A stretch of 64,000 bases of DNA, from contig PLYN01000024.1 in assembly GCA_003151815.1 (NCBI GenBank), forward strand, positions 1 to 64,000, written 5' to 3'. A program made the position numbers and the translations under genes. The notes below the pieces were generated by a model. That model was not told where the DNA came from. It ran no database searches and worked only from the letters and a program-made list of their open reading frames with translations. Origin of the DNA: Bacteroidota bacterium (GTDB lineage: Bacteria; Bacteroidota; Bacteroidia; 2-12-FULL-35-15). Below, in pieces: positions 1 through 9,314 of this stretch. The first letter of the stretch is position 1, and every line of letters begins with the position of its first letter.

Positions 1-30
1 GTGTCACTGGTTCGATCCCAGTGGGTACCA
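1..30 (+). tRNA. 3' end of a tRNA gene (partial, cut by window edge)
   Basis: The first 30 bases fold as the end of a tRNA: T-stem ACTGG (6-10), T-loop TTCGATC (11-17), closing strand CCAGT (18-22), acceptor strand GGGTACC (23-29) and discriminator A30. CCA is not encoded. The anticodon half lies outside the window, so the amino acid cannot be named. The integrase gene on the opposite strand reads into it, the usual arrangement at a tRNA attachment site. Confidence 0.8.
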
Positions 31-1456
31 CTTGAAAAATTAGAAGCCTTTGATTATCATATAGATAGTTGAAGGCTTTTTCTTTTACGGTGAAATGTAC
101 AATCTTACCCATTGGGTTATTGGGTGTTTTATCTGGATGGGTAACATTATCAATAACCGATTCATTTACCATCATCAAAGATAAATTTGAATAAAATGTC
201 TTTTTGAAATCATGCGTTGAGATTACCTCGTTTATAGGTTTTTGTTCTGAAATTACACCAAGTTTGTAGGTGTGGTAAGTGATTTTTTCTAATACAGTAA
301 TTTTAAGTTCAGTAAATAATTCTTTTAACCATCGATTGATTTCTTGATTAGAAGAGAATTTTGGAAATTCATTATTGTGTCTGCTTATGACTTTTTGGAC
401 AGGTTTTAATAAGGGTATTATCACTTCTGTGCCAGTTTTTGGCTGTTTAGAGTATATGTGTTTAAAATTGTAAGCCCCTTCGTTACACTCTTCAATTGGG
501 GTTCCAAATCCGTCCTTCATAGATTCATATCTCATACCCAATAAACTAGCTAAAATAACATAGTCTTTGGCTTGTTCAAATTCTCTGGTATTTACCTTTG
601 AATTGATAATTTTCTCCAGAGAATCTTGATTGAGGTATAAATCTTTACTATTAGGCTTTGATTCTAATACGAGATTTTCATCATCCAAATCCAAAATAAT
701 TTCAATACCACTTTTCTTGGCTAAACGCATTACCTTTATTAGAGTCTTTTGATATTTACAAATGGAATTCACTAAAAAACCATTTTTTTTAACTTGTTGC
801 TTTCTTGTTCTATCTTCAAAGATAACAGTTTTAATGCCTCTTAATATTTCATCCTGTACGTCCCAGAAATTCCAATAAATATCTACATCTAATCTGTCAA
901 ATGTTAAAGGCGTATTCGTAATATATTCATAGTTTTCAATGTATTTAGAAAGTGTTTTATAGGATTTTATCGTGTTGAATTGTAGCTCTTCTTTTTTTGA
1001 ACTGTCAATGTTTTTTATATCATTTTCAATTTTTGTTAATAGGAATTCCAATAATGTGGGAACTAGTATTCGTTCCCTTTCTTTTCGACCCATTCTAATC
1101 TCTAATGCACCTTTAAATTCTTTCGCAGTAGGGTAGGTGTCATTAATTTCATAATTACTATAAATTGCATCAACTGCACGTTCAAGTTTTTCCATTTTAT
1201 TTTTAACACCAGCATTGCTTTTGGAAAATTTTGCAAAGACATCTTTATCTAACTTGAAGTTCTTTTCTGAAAGACCAAAATTCTTAGGCAAAATTGTTAC
1301 CTCTAAACTGTATTTAACCCGTTGATATTTCTTATTATTACCGATAATTGAAACAAATCCAGCGTTGATTTCCCCAATCACTAACTCTGGTTTATTTCTT
1401 TTCTTTACATCCTTAGATTTTTGTTCTAAAGTATATCGTATTTTTGGTTTTTTCAT
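1..1456 (-). CDS. Tyrosine recombinase / integrase, 3' end beyond window
   Basis: I translated the minus strand from ATG 1456 and found no stop down to base 1 (485 codons), which is why the ORF track omits it. The protein looks like a phage-type tyrosine integrase: an N-terminal arm/core-binding region, Arg309 in LGMRYESM as box I, His415 in THDFKKTF as box II, and Tyr464/Tyr466 near the end as nucleophile candidates. Box II normally reads HxxR; here the fourth position is Lys418, so the catalytic set is divergent. The last residues, VPTGIEPVT, are the translation of the tRNA T-arm, typical of integrases that end inside their target tRNA. No stop codon lies in the window. Family call is good, activity is uncertain. 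Confidence 0.8.
   Translation of the reverse strand, partial: MKKPKIRYTLEQKSKDVKKRNKPELVIGEINAGFVSIIGNNKKYQRVKYSLEVTILPKNFGLSEKNFKLDKDVFAKFSKSNAGVKNKMEKLERAVDAIYSNYEINDTYPTAKEFKGALEIRMGRKERERILVPTLLEFLLTKIENDIKNIDSSKKEELQFNTIKSYKTLSKYIENYEYITNTPLTFDRLDVDIYWNFWDVQDEILRGIKTVIFEDRTRKQQVKKNGFLVNSICKYQKTLIKVMRLAKKSGIEIILDLDDENLVLESKPNSKDLYLNQDSLEKIINSKVNTREFEQAKDYVILASLLGMRYESMKDGFGTPIEECNEGAYNFKHIYSKQPKTGTEVIIPLLKPVQKVISRHNNEFPKFSSNQEINRWLKELFTELKITVLEKITYHTYKLGVISEQKPINEVISTHDFKKTFYSNLSLMMVNESVIDNVTHPDKTPNNPMGKIVHFTVKEKAFNYLYDNQRLLIFQVVPTGIEPVT
19..31 (+). repeat. Putative attachment-site repeat, tRNA copy
   Basis: CAGTGGGTACCAC at the tRNA 3' end recurs exactly at 1639-1651. A 13-bp direct repeat formed by the end of a tRNA, with an integrase gene in between, is the expected footprint of site-specific integration. 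Confidence 0.6.
44..82 (+). terminator. Hairpin with T-rich tail just downstream of the tRNA
   Basis: AAGCCTT (44-50) pairs with AAGGCTT (72-78) across a 21-nt loop, followed by TTTCTTTT-like sequence. It lies within the antisense integrase coding region. It could terminate the tRNA transcript; the long loop makes it weaker than the one at 1675. Confidence 0.4.
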
Positions 1457-1638
1457 CGTATCTAAGTTGGGTATAAATATACTAATTACGGTGAAATATA
1501 CGGTGAAATAATGTGATATAAAATGACCTTTTATGATAAATTTTGGTCTTTGGTAAATTTTAAGATGTTCTGTAAGTGTCTATATTATTGGGATGTTTGT
1601 AGTAATAACGAGGTATTCCATAATATCGCTGTATAGTA

Positions 1639-1651
1639 CAGTGGGTACCAC
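1639..1651 (+). repeat. Putative attachment-site repeat, distal copy
   Basis: Exact second copy of CAGTGGGTACCAC. The bases upstream of it do not continue the T-arm, so it is not a second tRNA gene but a short core repeat. Confidence 0.6.
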
Positions 1652-1674
1652 ACGATAAGTATCAATATGTTTCA

Positions 1675-1713
1675 AAGCCCTTTAAACCATGTATTTAAAG
1701 GGCTTCTGTTTTT
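1675..1713 (+). terminator. Strong rho-independent terminator
   Basis: AAGCCCTTTAAA (1675-1686) and TTTAAAGGGCTT (1694-1705) are perfectly complementary over 12 bp with a 7-nt loop, followed by CTGTTTTT. Likely the ancestral terminator of the tRNA, displaced by the insertion. Confidence 0.7.
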
Positions 1714-1812
1714 CATTTGGTTTCATATTCTATCAGAATATGTCATATTTTACTTCACTTTTATCTCACCGTTTTAAAGAATTTCACCAAAAATCATTTA
1801 AAACCAAAAAAG

Positions 1813-2010
1813 ATGAAAACAGCAACACTTAAAATCTTCCCAAATGTGAGGAAAGTCAGTAAAAAGGACAACTCTATACCTGTTTATTTTAGGGTAATTG
1901 TAGATTGTATTAAAGCAGAAGGTAAAATACCCGATGTTTCGTTAACCGAGAACTTCCAAACTGTTTCAAAAAAGAAAACGAAAATAAAATGGTACATTTT
2001 TCTTAAGTAA
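1813..2010 (+). pseudogene. Truncated N-terminus of a second tyrosine integrase
   Basis: From ATG 1813 the product begins MKTATLKIFPNVRKVSKKD and continues with IPVYFRVIVDCIKAEG. This is the start typical of Bacteroidota integrases with an arm-type DNA-binding domain. The frame stops after 65 residues, with no core-binding or catalytic domain following. The 32 residues upstream in the listed ORF (from 1717) are not integrase-like and overlap the terminator tail, so I start at 1813. Interpreted as the stump of an older integration event next to the same tRNA; a tiny expressed DNA-binding protein is the less likely alternative. Confidence 0.6.
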
Positions 2011-2075
2011 TGGTACATTTATATTTGAATTATTTTTATTGCAACCTTCTTTCATATTTTTATATCTATACTTTG

Positions 2076-2083
2076 TACTTTTG
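2076..2083 (+). promoter_or_regulatory. Putative -7 element (TACTTTTG) upstream of the giant secreted protein
   Basis: TACTTTTG matches the Bacteroidota primary-sigma -7 consensus TAnnTTTG and lies 63 bp before ATG 2147. No clean TTTG was seen at the -33 position. Confidence 0.4.
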
Positions 2084-2146
2084 CATAGGAATAGATAACA
2101 AGATATTACTATTTATTCAAAATTCTATTCTGCTTGAAACTAAATA

Positions 2147-5100
2147 ATGAAAACAAAAATGTATTCAAAATATCATAATCCGATTAATAGAAAGTTCTAT
2201 TTTTCTTTGATTTTTATTTTAAGTGCTTTTCTGCAAAACATTTATTCCCAAGCGTTACCGGATAGTGTGGTTGGCAACAATGATACCATTTTATTTTTCA
2301 TGCCGGGTAATTTTAAATATAAGATCCCTAATAATTGTGTTACATCAATTACAGTTCAAGTATGGGGTGCCAGTGGTGCCGGAACGGGTGTTGCCTCAGG
2401 TGCGACAAACGGTGGCGGTGGCGGTGGCGGTGGCGCATTCAGTAGCGCAACATTTACAGTTACACCCGGCACAACTTATAATTTAACGGTTGGAAATCCG
2501 GGTGCCGGAGGTACCGGCAGCGGAGGCACCGGAGCCGATTCATGGTTTGGTTCTACTACAACAGTTATGGCAAAAGGTGGCACCGGAAGTTCAGGTACTA
2601 ACGGAGGAGCCGGAGGTGCCGCTGCATCAGGTGTTGGCAGTGTTAAATATTCAGGTGGCACAGGCGGTACTTATACAAATGATGGTGGTGGTGGTGGTGG
2701 TGCATCAGCTGGTCCAACAGGAAACGGTGCAAACGGAAGCAATGGAAATGGGAGTAACGGTGGTGCCGGGGGTGTCGGATATGTTGGTAGCGGCGGTGCA
2801 GGCGGATCCAATAATGGCCCAGGACAAGATAATTCACAATGTTCGGGTTGTGGCGGTGGCGGCGGAGTTGGAACCAATGGTGGAAATGGCGGAAGTGGTT
2901 CGGGTGGATTAATAAAAATAATTCTTCCTCCTCCTTTAAATGTTAATATAACCGGATCTCAAACAATTTGTCCGGGTGGAACTCCTTCAACATTTATAGC
3001 CACTGCAACAGGCGCAAGCGGAGGTCCGTATTCATATGCATGGCTATCATCAATAACAGATAGCATTTCCGGATTTTCTCCTATTGGCGGCGGAACAAGT
3101 TCAACTTATTCTTCCGGTGCATTGTCTGTTACTACTTGGTATCGATGTATCGCTAATGCAGGTAATTGTCTCCCTGATACTTCAAATACAATAAACATTA
3201 CTGTAACCAATCTTTCAGGTACAATAGCCTTTCCACAAACTATTTGTACGGGCAGCACACCTTCTCCCTTAACAATAACAACAATTCCAAGCACTGTTGC
3301 TGCAACTTATACCTGGCAATCGTCAACAACAGGAAGCGGTTCAGGGTTTTCCCCAATTGGTGGCGCAACAGCATCTAATTATGCACCTGGTGCAGTAGCC
3401 GCATCAACTTGGTACAATGCTATTATTAGCGCTACCGGCTGTGTTACTTACACCACAACTGCACTTTCTGTAACTACCTCAAATGCACCCGCAACCTGTA
3501 ATGCCGGAAACACAAGCACCATATACAGCACCAATGTCCTTCCTTTAACTAAATCAAGCGTAGGAGGCTCTGTTACTACCGGAGCCTGGTCTGTTTTTTC
3601 ATCAACGCCTGCATCTACACCAACTTTAAGTTCAACAGCCCAAACAACAGATCCGGCTTCCGTAACATTTACTCCACAAGCAGGTTTTAATGGAACTGTT
3701 GTTTTAGCGTTAACAATAAATTCAAACGGCTGTAATGCATCGGTCTGCAAAAAAACGATCAATATTATTCCTGCTACACTTACTACCTTAACATTTACAA
3801 ATACAGGAGCAAGTACATGGACCGTTCCTGGTTGCGTGAGCACAGTTACCGTTCAAACCTGGGGAGCTGGTGCTGGCGGTGGAAGCGGTGGCGGGACATT
3901 TGACGATGATGGATCAGGTGGCGGTGGTGGAGCATTTAGCAGTTCTGTATTATCTGTAACACAAAGTACCGTTTATAATTATTTTGTGGGTGCAGGAGGT
4001 ATCGGTGCTGTACATACAACATCCGGTAAAAATGGAACGAATGGAGGAGATTCCTGGTTTGGAAGCCCGAGTACTGTGTCTGCCCAAGGCGGAATTGGCG
4101 GATTAGGAGTTAATCAACCGGGGTACGGAAATCCTTCTCCCGGAGGCTTAGCTACGGCTGGTCATGGAACAATCAAATATAATGCTGGGGTTGGAGCTTC
4201 AGGATGCCTTTGGGCAGGTGGTGGTGGTGGTGGATCCGGATGCCCTACAACCAAAGGGACGGATGCTCCACTGACATCTACTGTTAATAATTGTAACGCA
4301 TCCAGTACTAATTCAACTCCCGGTGCAACGGCTTGTACCGGTGGTGGCTATGGTGGTGATGGAGGAGAATCTCAAGGACCGGCCATATCAGGTACCTGTA
4401 GTACACTGTTAGCTACTCCCGGTGGATTTCCAGGTGGCGGTGGTGGTGGTGGTACCAATGCCTGCGATCAACCGGGTCAAAATGGTGGTAACGGACAAGT
4501 GGTACTTGTATATGGACCTTCACTGCCTGTAATTATTTTTCTTAATTCAGCAACCATTTGTAGCGGACAATCTGCTATTTTAAAAGCTTCAACTGACTTT
4601 CCGATAAGCTATAAATGGTCAACCGGAGCAACTGCCGATTCAATAATTGTATCACCTACTGTCAATACCAGTTATACCGTTACCGATGCGGGAGGTTGTG
4701 CCAGCCCGGTAACAGTTACTGTTACTGTTAATGCTGCGTTTGCAGCATCTGCAACTTCCACTACTATTTGCAGTGGACAAGCCGGAACAATAACCGCTAC
4801 CGGTGCCACATCGTATTTATGGTCAACGGGAGCTACTACAAACACCATTACCACATCTCCTTCTGTAACTACTCCATATACAGTTGCGGCAACTAAAAAT
4901 GGTTGTTCCATTAATCTCACAGGAACTATTTCCGTTAACTCCTCTGCTTCTTTATTTGTTAATTCTGCATCTATATGTGCAGGTCAAAATACCATACTCA
5001 ATGCAACCGGTGCAACATCATTTTCATGGGCTCCCAATACCAACCTATCCGCTACAACAGGATCGAGTGTTACAGCAAACCCTTCCTCTGATATAACATA

Positions 5101-7801
5101 CACGGTTACCGGGACAACTAACAACTGTGTTAGCACAACTACCTCTGCTGTTACAGTTAATCAAATACCAATTTCCAATGCAGGTAATGATATTACTATT
5201 TGTACAGGAGCAACAGGAAATATTGGTGCCCCTTTAACAGCAGGTTATATTTATTCATGGTCGCCTGCAACAGGTTTAAGCAGCAGCACTGATGCTGCTC
5301 CTGCTGTAACTTTAACAAATGTTACGGCAAACCCTATTGTCTCTTCCTATTCAATAACAACTACTTCAGCTGCCGGATGCTTATCCACCGATGTGGTGAA
5401 TGTTACGGTTAAACCTAAGGATAATGCTGCATTCAGTTATACTCCAGCTACTGTATGTAAAGTTGGTGGTTCGGATCCTACACCCAGCGTGGCAATTACA
5501 AGCGGTGGTATTTATTCCTGTCCGGATGGAAATTTGACGCTTAATGTAAATACCGGAGTGATCACTCTTTCTTTAACACCTACCGCAACATATACCGTTA
5601 CTTATATTACTTCAGGAACTTGTCCTGATACTTCAACCGCTATTGTTTCTATTGTAACTTCTCCTAATGCTACTTTTAGTTATGCAGGTCCGTATTGCCA
5701 AAATGTTATTTCTAATCCTACACCTGTATTTCCTATAGGTTCCAGTGCGGGAGCTTTTAGTTCTTCAGCAGGATTGGTATTTGTAAATACTGCCACCGGT
5801 GTAATTGATTTATCAGCAAGCACCCCCGCTGCATATACGGTCACTAACTTCATTGCAGCAGGTGGTGGCTGTTCAGCAGCAACATCAACCAATACCATCA
5901 CAATTAATGCAGTACCTATTACTACCGTAAATAATACAACAGTTTGCGCCGGAACACAAGCTATATTAACCGCCAGTGGTGCAAATGCTTATGTATGGTC
6001 CGACGCTTCTAATACTAACCCTTTAACAATTAATCCGGCAGTAGCTGCAACTTACACTGTTACAGGTACAACAGCAGGATGTTCATCCACTGCACAGGGA
6101 ACAGTTACCGTTACCCCTTTACCCACTTCAACGTTTACTGTTACAAATGTATGCGTTGGAAATGCTTCTGCCATAGGCTATACGGGAAATCCTCTTCCAA
6201 ATGCTACCTATAATTGGAACTTTGCAGGAGGAACGACTCTTTCAGGCAGCGGAATAGGACCTTACTCGGTCAGTTGGGCCACAAGTGGCTCTCCGAATGT
6301 AACACTTACAGTAACTGATGGAACCTGCGTTTCTCCTGTAACAACAGTTCCGGTTACCGTTAATGCAACACCGACCGTTACTGCGGGATCAGCACCAATT
6401 TGCCAGGGTTCGGCTGCTATAATAACTGCCAGTGGTGCTAACTCGTATTTATGGTCAGACGGTTCTACTACCAATCCTTTAACGGTTGCTGTACCGGTAA
6501 ACAACACATCCTACACTGTCACCGGAACCACCACAGGATGCAGCGGAACAGGGAATGCCACACTTTCAGTGAATCCCATGCCTACTTCAACTTTCAGTGT
6601 TACCCCTGTATGCGTTGGAGCGGGTTCTGCTATCGGCTATACGGGCAACGCTCCTGTAACTGCTACGTATACATGGAACTTTGCAGGAGGAACAACTATT
6701 TCCGGAAGCGGACAAGGACCTTATTCTGTTAGTTGGTCAACACCTGGTTCACAAATTGTTACGCTTGGTGTTTCTATTGGAACCTGCAACTCTCCTGCAA
6801 CAACTATGACGGTTACAGTAAATCCTGCACCTGTTGTTAATGTTAATTCAGCTTTAATTTGTTTAGGGCAAACGGCAACATTAACAGCAAATGGTGCTGC
6901 CTCATACCTTTGGTCTGACGGCTCAACAACAAACCCTTTAATTGTTTCACCAATAACGGCAGCCAATACATCCTATACTGTTACAGGTACTTCTTTAGGA
7001 TGTTCAGCAAAAGCAACAACTTTTGTTGATGTAACACCATTGCCCAATGTAACTGTTAATACAGCTAGTGCTTGTCCGGGACAAACTGTTATACTTACCG
7101 CCAGCGGTGCAACTACTTATTCCTGGTCAACAGGTTCTATAGCTGATTCAACATCTGTCGGACCTCTCGCGGCAACACCGTCTTCCTTCACCGTTTCAGT
7201 TACAGGAACAGGTAGCGGCTGTTCAAATACAGCCATTGGTGCTGTTACTGTATTCCCGATACCAACAGCTGATTTTAGCTTTACGCCAAATCCTGCGGGT
7301 GTGTTAAACCCTGTCATTACATTTACTGATAAATCATCTGCCGGTGTGAACTACTGGAATTGGAGTTTTGGGGACGGTGATTCATTGGCGCCCAATACTA
7401 ACAATCCTATACATACATATCCAAATATAGAAACAACGTATACCGTTACTTTAAATGTACAAAATACCGGAAAATGTTCCGCATCAAAAAGTAATGAAAT
7501 TATAATCGGACCTGAATTCACATTTTATATTCCAAATGCATTTTCACCCAATAACGACCAGATCAATGATGTGTTCGGTGGTTCCGGTGGTGGCATTGTG
7601 AAATACCAATTATTGGTTTTTGATCGTTGGGGAAATTTAATATTTACAGCCGATGACATCAGTAAAACCTGGGATGGAAAAGCCAATGGTGGTGCAGAAG
7701 TTGTGCAACAAGATGTGTTTATATGGAAAGCGGCGATTACTGACATCTTTAAAAAAGAACATAGTTATATTGGTACGGTGACACTTGTGAATGGTAAATA
7801 G
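2147..7801 (+). CDS. Giant secreted protein with two glycine-rich domains, Ig/PKD-like repeats and CHU_C tail
   Basis: An 1884-residue exported protein. Residues 1-35 form a signal peptide ending near NIYSQA. Two glycine-rich domains resembling the ALK-type family (about 63-259 and 551-786) each start with a short ITVQVWGA-like strand and carry long Gly runs. Between and after them come many Ig-like/PKD-like units with the pattern ICxGQxAxLxAxGAxSYxW, then a PKD domain (about 1705-1786) with the motif WSFGDG. The last 95 residues (IPNAFSPNNDQINDVF) are a gliding-motility-associated CHU_C domain, a type B T9SS sorting signal. Likely a surface adhesin or matrix protein; the ligand is unknown. 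It stands alone, with its own promoter-like element upstream. Composition is strongly Gly/Ser/Thr biased, and all overlapping ORFs are shadows of it. Confidence 0.9.
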   Translation: MKTKMYSKYHNPINRKFYFSLIFILSAFLQNIYSQALPDSVVGNNDTILFFMPGNFKYKIPNNCVTSITVQVWGASGAGTGVASGATNGGGGGGGGAFSSATFTVTPGTTYNLTVGNPGAGGTGSGGTGADSWFGSTTTVMAKGGTGSSGTNGGAGGAAASGVGSVKYSGGTGGTYTNDGGGGGGASAGPTGNGANGSNGNGSNGGAGGVGYVGSGGAGGSNNGPGQDNSQCSGCGGGGGVGTNGGNGGSGSGGLIKIILPPPLNVNITGSQTICPGGTPSTFIATATGASGGPYSYAWLSSITDSISGFSPIGGGTSSTYSSGALSVTTWYRCIANAGNCLPDTSNTINITVTNLSGTIAFPQTICTGSTPSPLTITTIPSTVAATYTWQSSTTGSGSGFSPIGGATASNYAPGAVAASTWYNAIISATGCVTYTTTALSVTTSNAPATCNAGNTSTIYSTNVLPLTKSSVGGSVTTGAWSVFSSTPASTPTLSSTAQTTDPASVTFTPQAGFNGTVVLALTINSNGCNASVCKKTINIIPATLTTLTFTNTGASTWTVPGCVSTVTVQTWGAGAGGGSGGGTFDDDGSGGGGGAFSSSVLSVTQSTVYNYFVGAGGIGAVHTTSGKNGTNGGDSWFGSPSTVSAQGGIGGLGVNQPGYGNPSPGGLATAGHGTIKYNAGVGASGCLWAGGGGGGSGCPTTKGTDAPLTSTVNNCNASSTNSTPGATACTGGGYGGDGGESQGPAISGTCSTLLATPGGFPGGGGGGGTNACDQPGQNGGNGQVVLVYGPSLPVIIFLNSATICSGQSAILKASTDFPISYKWSTGATADSIIVSPTVNTSYTVTDAGGCASPVTVTVTVNAAFAASATSTTICSGQAGTITATGATSYLWSTGATTNTITTSPSVTTPYTVAATKNGCSINLTGTISVNSSASLFVNSASICAGQNTILNATGATSFSWAPNTNLSATTGSSVTANPSSDITYTVTGTTNNCVSTTTSAVTVNQIPISNAGNDITICTGATGNIGAPLTAGYIYSWSPATGLSSSTDAAPAVTLTNVTANPIVSSYSITTTSAAGCLSTDVVNVTVKPKDNAAFSYTPATVCKVGGSDPTPSVAITSGGIYSCPDGNLTLNVNTGVITLSLTPTATYTVTYITSGTCPDTSTAIVSIVTSPNATFSYAGPYCQNVISNPTPVFPIGSSAGAFSSSAGLVFVNTATGVIDLSASTPAAYTVTNFIAAGGGCSAATSTNTITINAVPITTVNNTTVCAGTQAILTASGANAYVWSDASNTNPLTINPAVAATYTVTGTTAGCSSTAQGTVTVTPLPTSTFTVTNVCVGNASAIGYTGNPLPNATYNWNFAGGTTLSGSGIGPYSVSWATSGSPNVTLTVTDGTCVSPVTTVPVTVNATPTVTAGSAPICQGSAAIITASGANSYLWSDGSTTNPLTVAVPVNNTSYTVTGTTTGCSGTGNATLSVNPMPTSTFSVTPVCVGAGSAIGYTGNAPVTATYTWNFAGGTTISGSGQGPYSVSWSTPGSQIVTLGVSIGTCNSPATTMTVTVNPAPVVNVNSALICLGQTATLTANGAASYLWSDGSTTNPLIVSPITAANTSYTVTGTSLGCSAKATTFVDVTPLPNVTVNTASACPGQTVILTASGATTYSWSTGSIADSTSVGPLAATPSSFTVSVTGTGSGCSNTAIGAVTVFPIPTADFSFTPNPAGVLNPVITFTDKSSAGVNYWNWSFGDGDSLAPNTNNPIHTYPNIETTYTVTLNVQNTGKCSASKSNEIIIGPEFTFYIPNAFSPNNDQINDVFGGSGGGIVKYQLLVFDRWGNLIFTADDISKTWDGKANGGAEVVQQDVFIWKAAITDIFKKEHSYIGTVTLVNGK

Positions 7802-7967
7802 AGAATTTGTCTTTCCTACCTTTCGTGACATTTTTTCTGGAAAGGATAATAAAAAAAGATTAAGCTCTAATTGATTTATAAATTATTCCTTTATTGGAAT
7901 TTTCTGAAAATAAAAAACAGTTACATTTTTAAAGCGTTGTTTTTAGTAAGGTGGAAAATAATATTTT

Positions 7968-9314
7968 TCAATCCCTGATTTTCATCTTTAAACTTTTAAC
8001 TACTGTTTCACCAATTTGTCTCCCAATTTCAGTACTGACAATACATGAATTGTGAAAATGAATTCCACCATAAAACCTTGCCCAATTGTTTTCATCAGCA
8101 GCTTGTCTGAATGATTTAAAGTTGCGGCTTTCAATTCCAAATTCGAGTTCTGTAGAATCGGTATATGAAAAATCATTTCCGAATGCTGCTGTTAATGCTT
8201 CTGCCGCTGAAGCTGAAATGGTAGAATGCCCACAGGTGTATTCAGGAAATGCAGGAGTTTGCAAATATGGTTTCCATTGTTGGGAAAAGTATTTATTAAT
8301 AACAGTTTCCGGTCTTATACAATTGTACTTGTATTTTATGTAAAAACATTCAATAAAGGCATCAAACAAAGCAATGCTTGTTAATGCTGTTGCATAAACC
8401 GTTGTAGCATAATCCGCATTTGCTTTAGCAGCAGCTATTCCGCAAATGCTCATCCAATGTCCGGGAGGTGAAAACTTTTTGGTTGAATACGAAAAATGCC
8501 CCTGAACATTTAATTTAAAAGGATTGTCGTCCCAAAACATGGCGATGTGTTTTTGTTCGGGAGTAAGATGTTCAACAGTATTTTTTATTTTCAACACTTC
8601 TTTATAGTAGCTGCTGTTACTATCATTTACGTTAAACGAAAATGGAGGAGGAACATTAAAAGCAGATGCACTGTCAATGACAAGCGTTCGTATTTCTCCC
8701 CAATGAGGTTCGGCAGCTTCAAAATAACCGGGAGGAGTAGGAACCCATCTTCCCTGTTCATCAGTAATTTCATACTTGAGAGCTGTGCGTGTTTGTAAAT
8801 AATTATCTTTTTTGCTCCATGCAATAATTGCTAAACTGATACTATCCGCAAATTGCTGAGAAGCTTTTTCAACTTCAGCAGGCAATCCTTTTTCACGGCT
8901 TTTAATTAACAAATTTTTTTTATAATCTTTCATACTTCCTTCCGGAAAAGTAACCGCTTCACCAACTTTTATATAGGCGAGCAATGCCGCTAATTCAAAA
9001 TCAACAGGTTCTTTTAAATTAACAGCTGGCAATTGATTTAGCCCATGAAGCTGACCCGATAATGATTTATATTTTTTTGGAAATTGTGCTGCAATGATTT
9101 CATAAGCCGCCACTGCTGCATAAACGTAATTACGCGAAGCAACCATAGGGGAAAAATTATTAGCCATCACTACCTCGTTCAGTTGATAAACTGTTTTCGT
9201 GAATAAAGCCGGATCATGCAAAAAAAACTGATATTCTTTTGCATCTATAGTACCGGCATTTAAAATTGAATTTTTAAAAATAAAAAATAAAAAAATAATA
9301 CGAAGAAATTTCAT
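7968..9314 (-). CDS. Vanadium-dependent haloperoxidase-related (PAP2 superfamily) secreted protein
   Basis: A 448-residue protein with an N-terminal signal peptide (hydrophobic residues 3-20). The vanadate/phosphate-binding motifs of the PAP2/haloperoxidase superfamily are recognisable: a Lys-Arg motif in KYNCIRPET (about 330-338), the central PEYTCGHS (about 359-366, where the family has PSGH) and ARFYGGIHFHN (about 416-426) with the Arg and His ligands. Family members either oxidise halides with H2O2 or act as phosphatases; the substrate cannot be read from sequence. Its ATG overlaps the stop of the upstream FG-GAP gene (ATGA, 9311-9314), so the two are translationally coupled. This pairing recurs in Bacteroidota, but the joint role is not established to my knowledge. 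Confidence 0.85.
   Translation of the reverse strand: MKFLRIIFLFFIFKNSILNAGTIDAKEYQFFLHDPALFTKTVYQLNEVVMANNFSPMVASRNYVYAAVAAYEIIAAQFPKKYKSLSGQLHGLNQLPAVNLKEPVDFELAALLAYIKVGEAVTFPEGSMKDYKKNLLIKSREKGLPAEVEKASQQFADSISLAIIAWSKKDNYLQTRTALKYEITDEQGRWVPTPPGYFEAAEPHWGEIRTLVIDSASAFNVPPPFSFNVNDSNSSYYKEVLKIKNTVEHLTPEQKHIAMFWDDNPFKLNVQGHFSYSTKKFSPPGHWMSICGIAAAKANADYATTVYATALTSIALFDAFIECFYIKYKYNCIRPETVINKYFSQQWKPYLQTPAFPEYTCGHSTISASAAEALTAAFGNDFSYTDSTELEFGIESRNFKSFRQAADENNWARFYGGIHFHNSCIVSTEIGRQIGETVVKSLKMKIRD

Larger units (their letters stand above)
19..1651. mobile_element. Minimal integrase-only element at a tRNA
   Basis: The segment between the two 13-bp direct repeats holds only the integrase gene. 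A strong hairpin terminator lies just outside the right repeat, as expected if the tRNA's original 3' flank was pushed there by the insertion. Either this is a deleted remnant of a larger element or a solo integrase. The left boundary is inferred because the tRNA is cut by the window. Confidence 0.45.
1457..1812. other. Intergenic region holding the right attachment repeat and a terminator
   Basis: No gene is supported here. The region contains the second 13-bp repeat (1639-1651) and a 12-bp stem terminator (1675-1713). The ORF track begins an ORF at 1717, but only the part from ATG 1813 looks like protein. Confidence 0.6.

Noticed and set aside
2490-2912. Overlapping ORFs in the glycine-rich region (2490-2912, 2476-2661, 2643-2837, 2671-2877)
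   Set aside because: They are frame shadows of GGT/GGC-rich codons of the 1884-aa gene; products are Val/Pro/His-rich runs with no domain.
7802-7967. Terminator between the giant secreted protein and the haloperoxidase-like gene
   Set aside because: Only a weak CCTTTC/GAAAGG pairing with a long loop is visible; insufficient to call.
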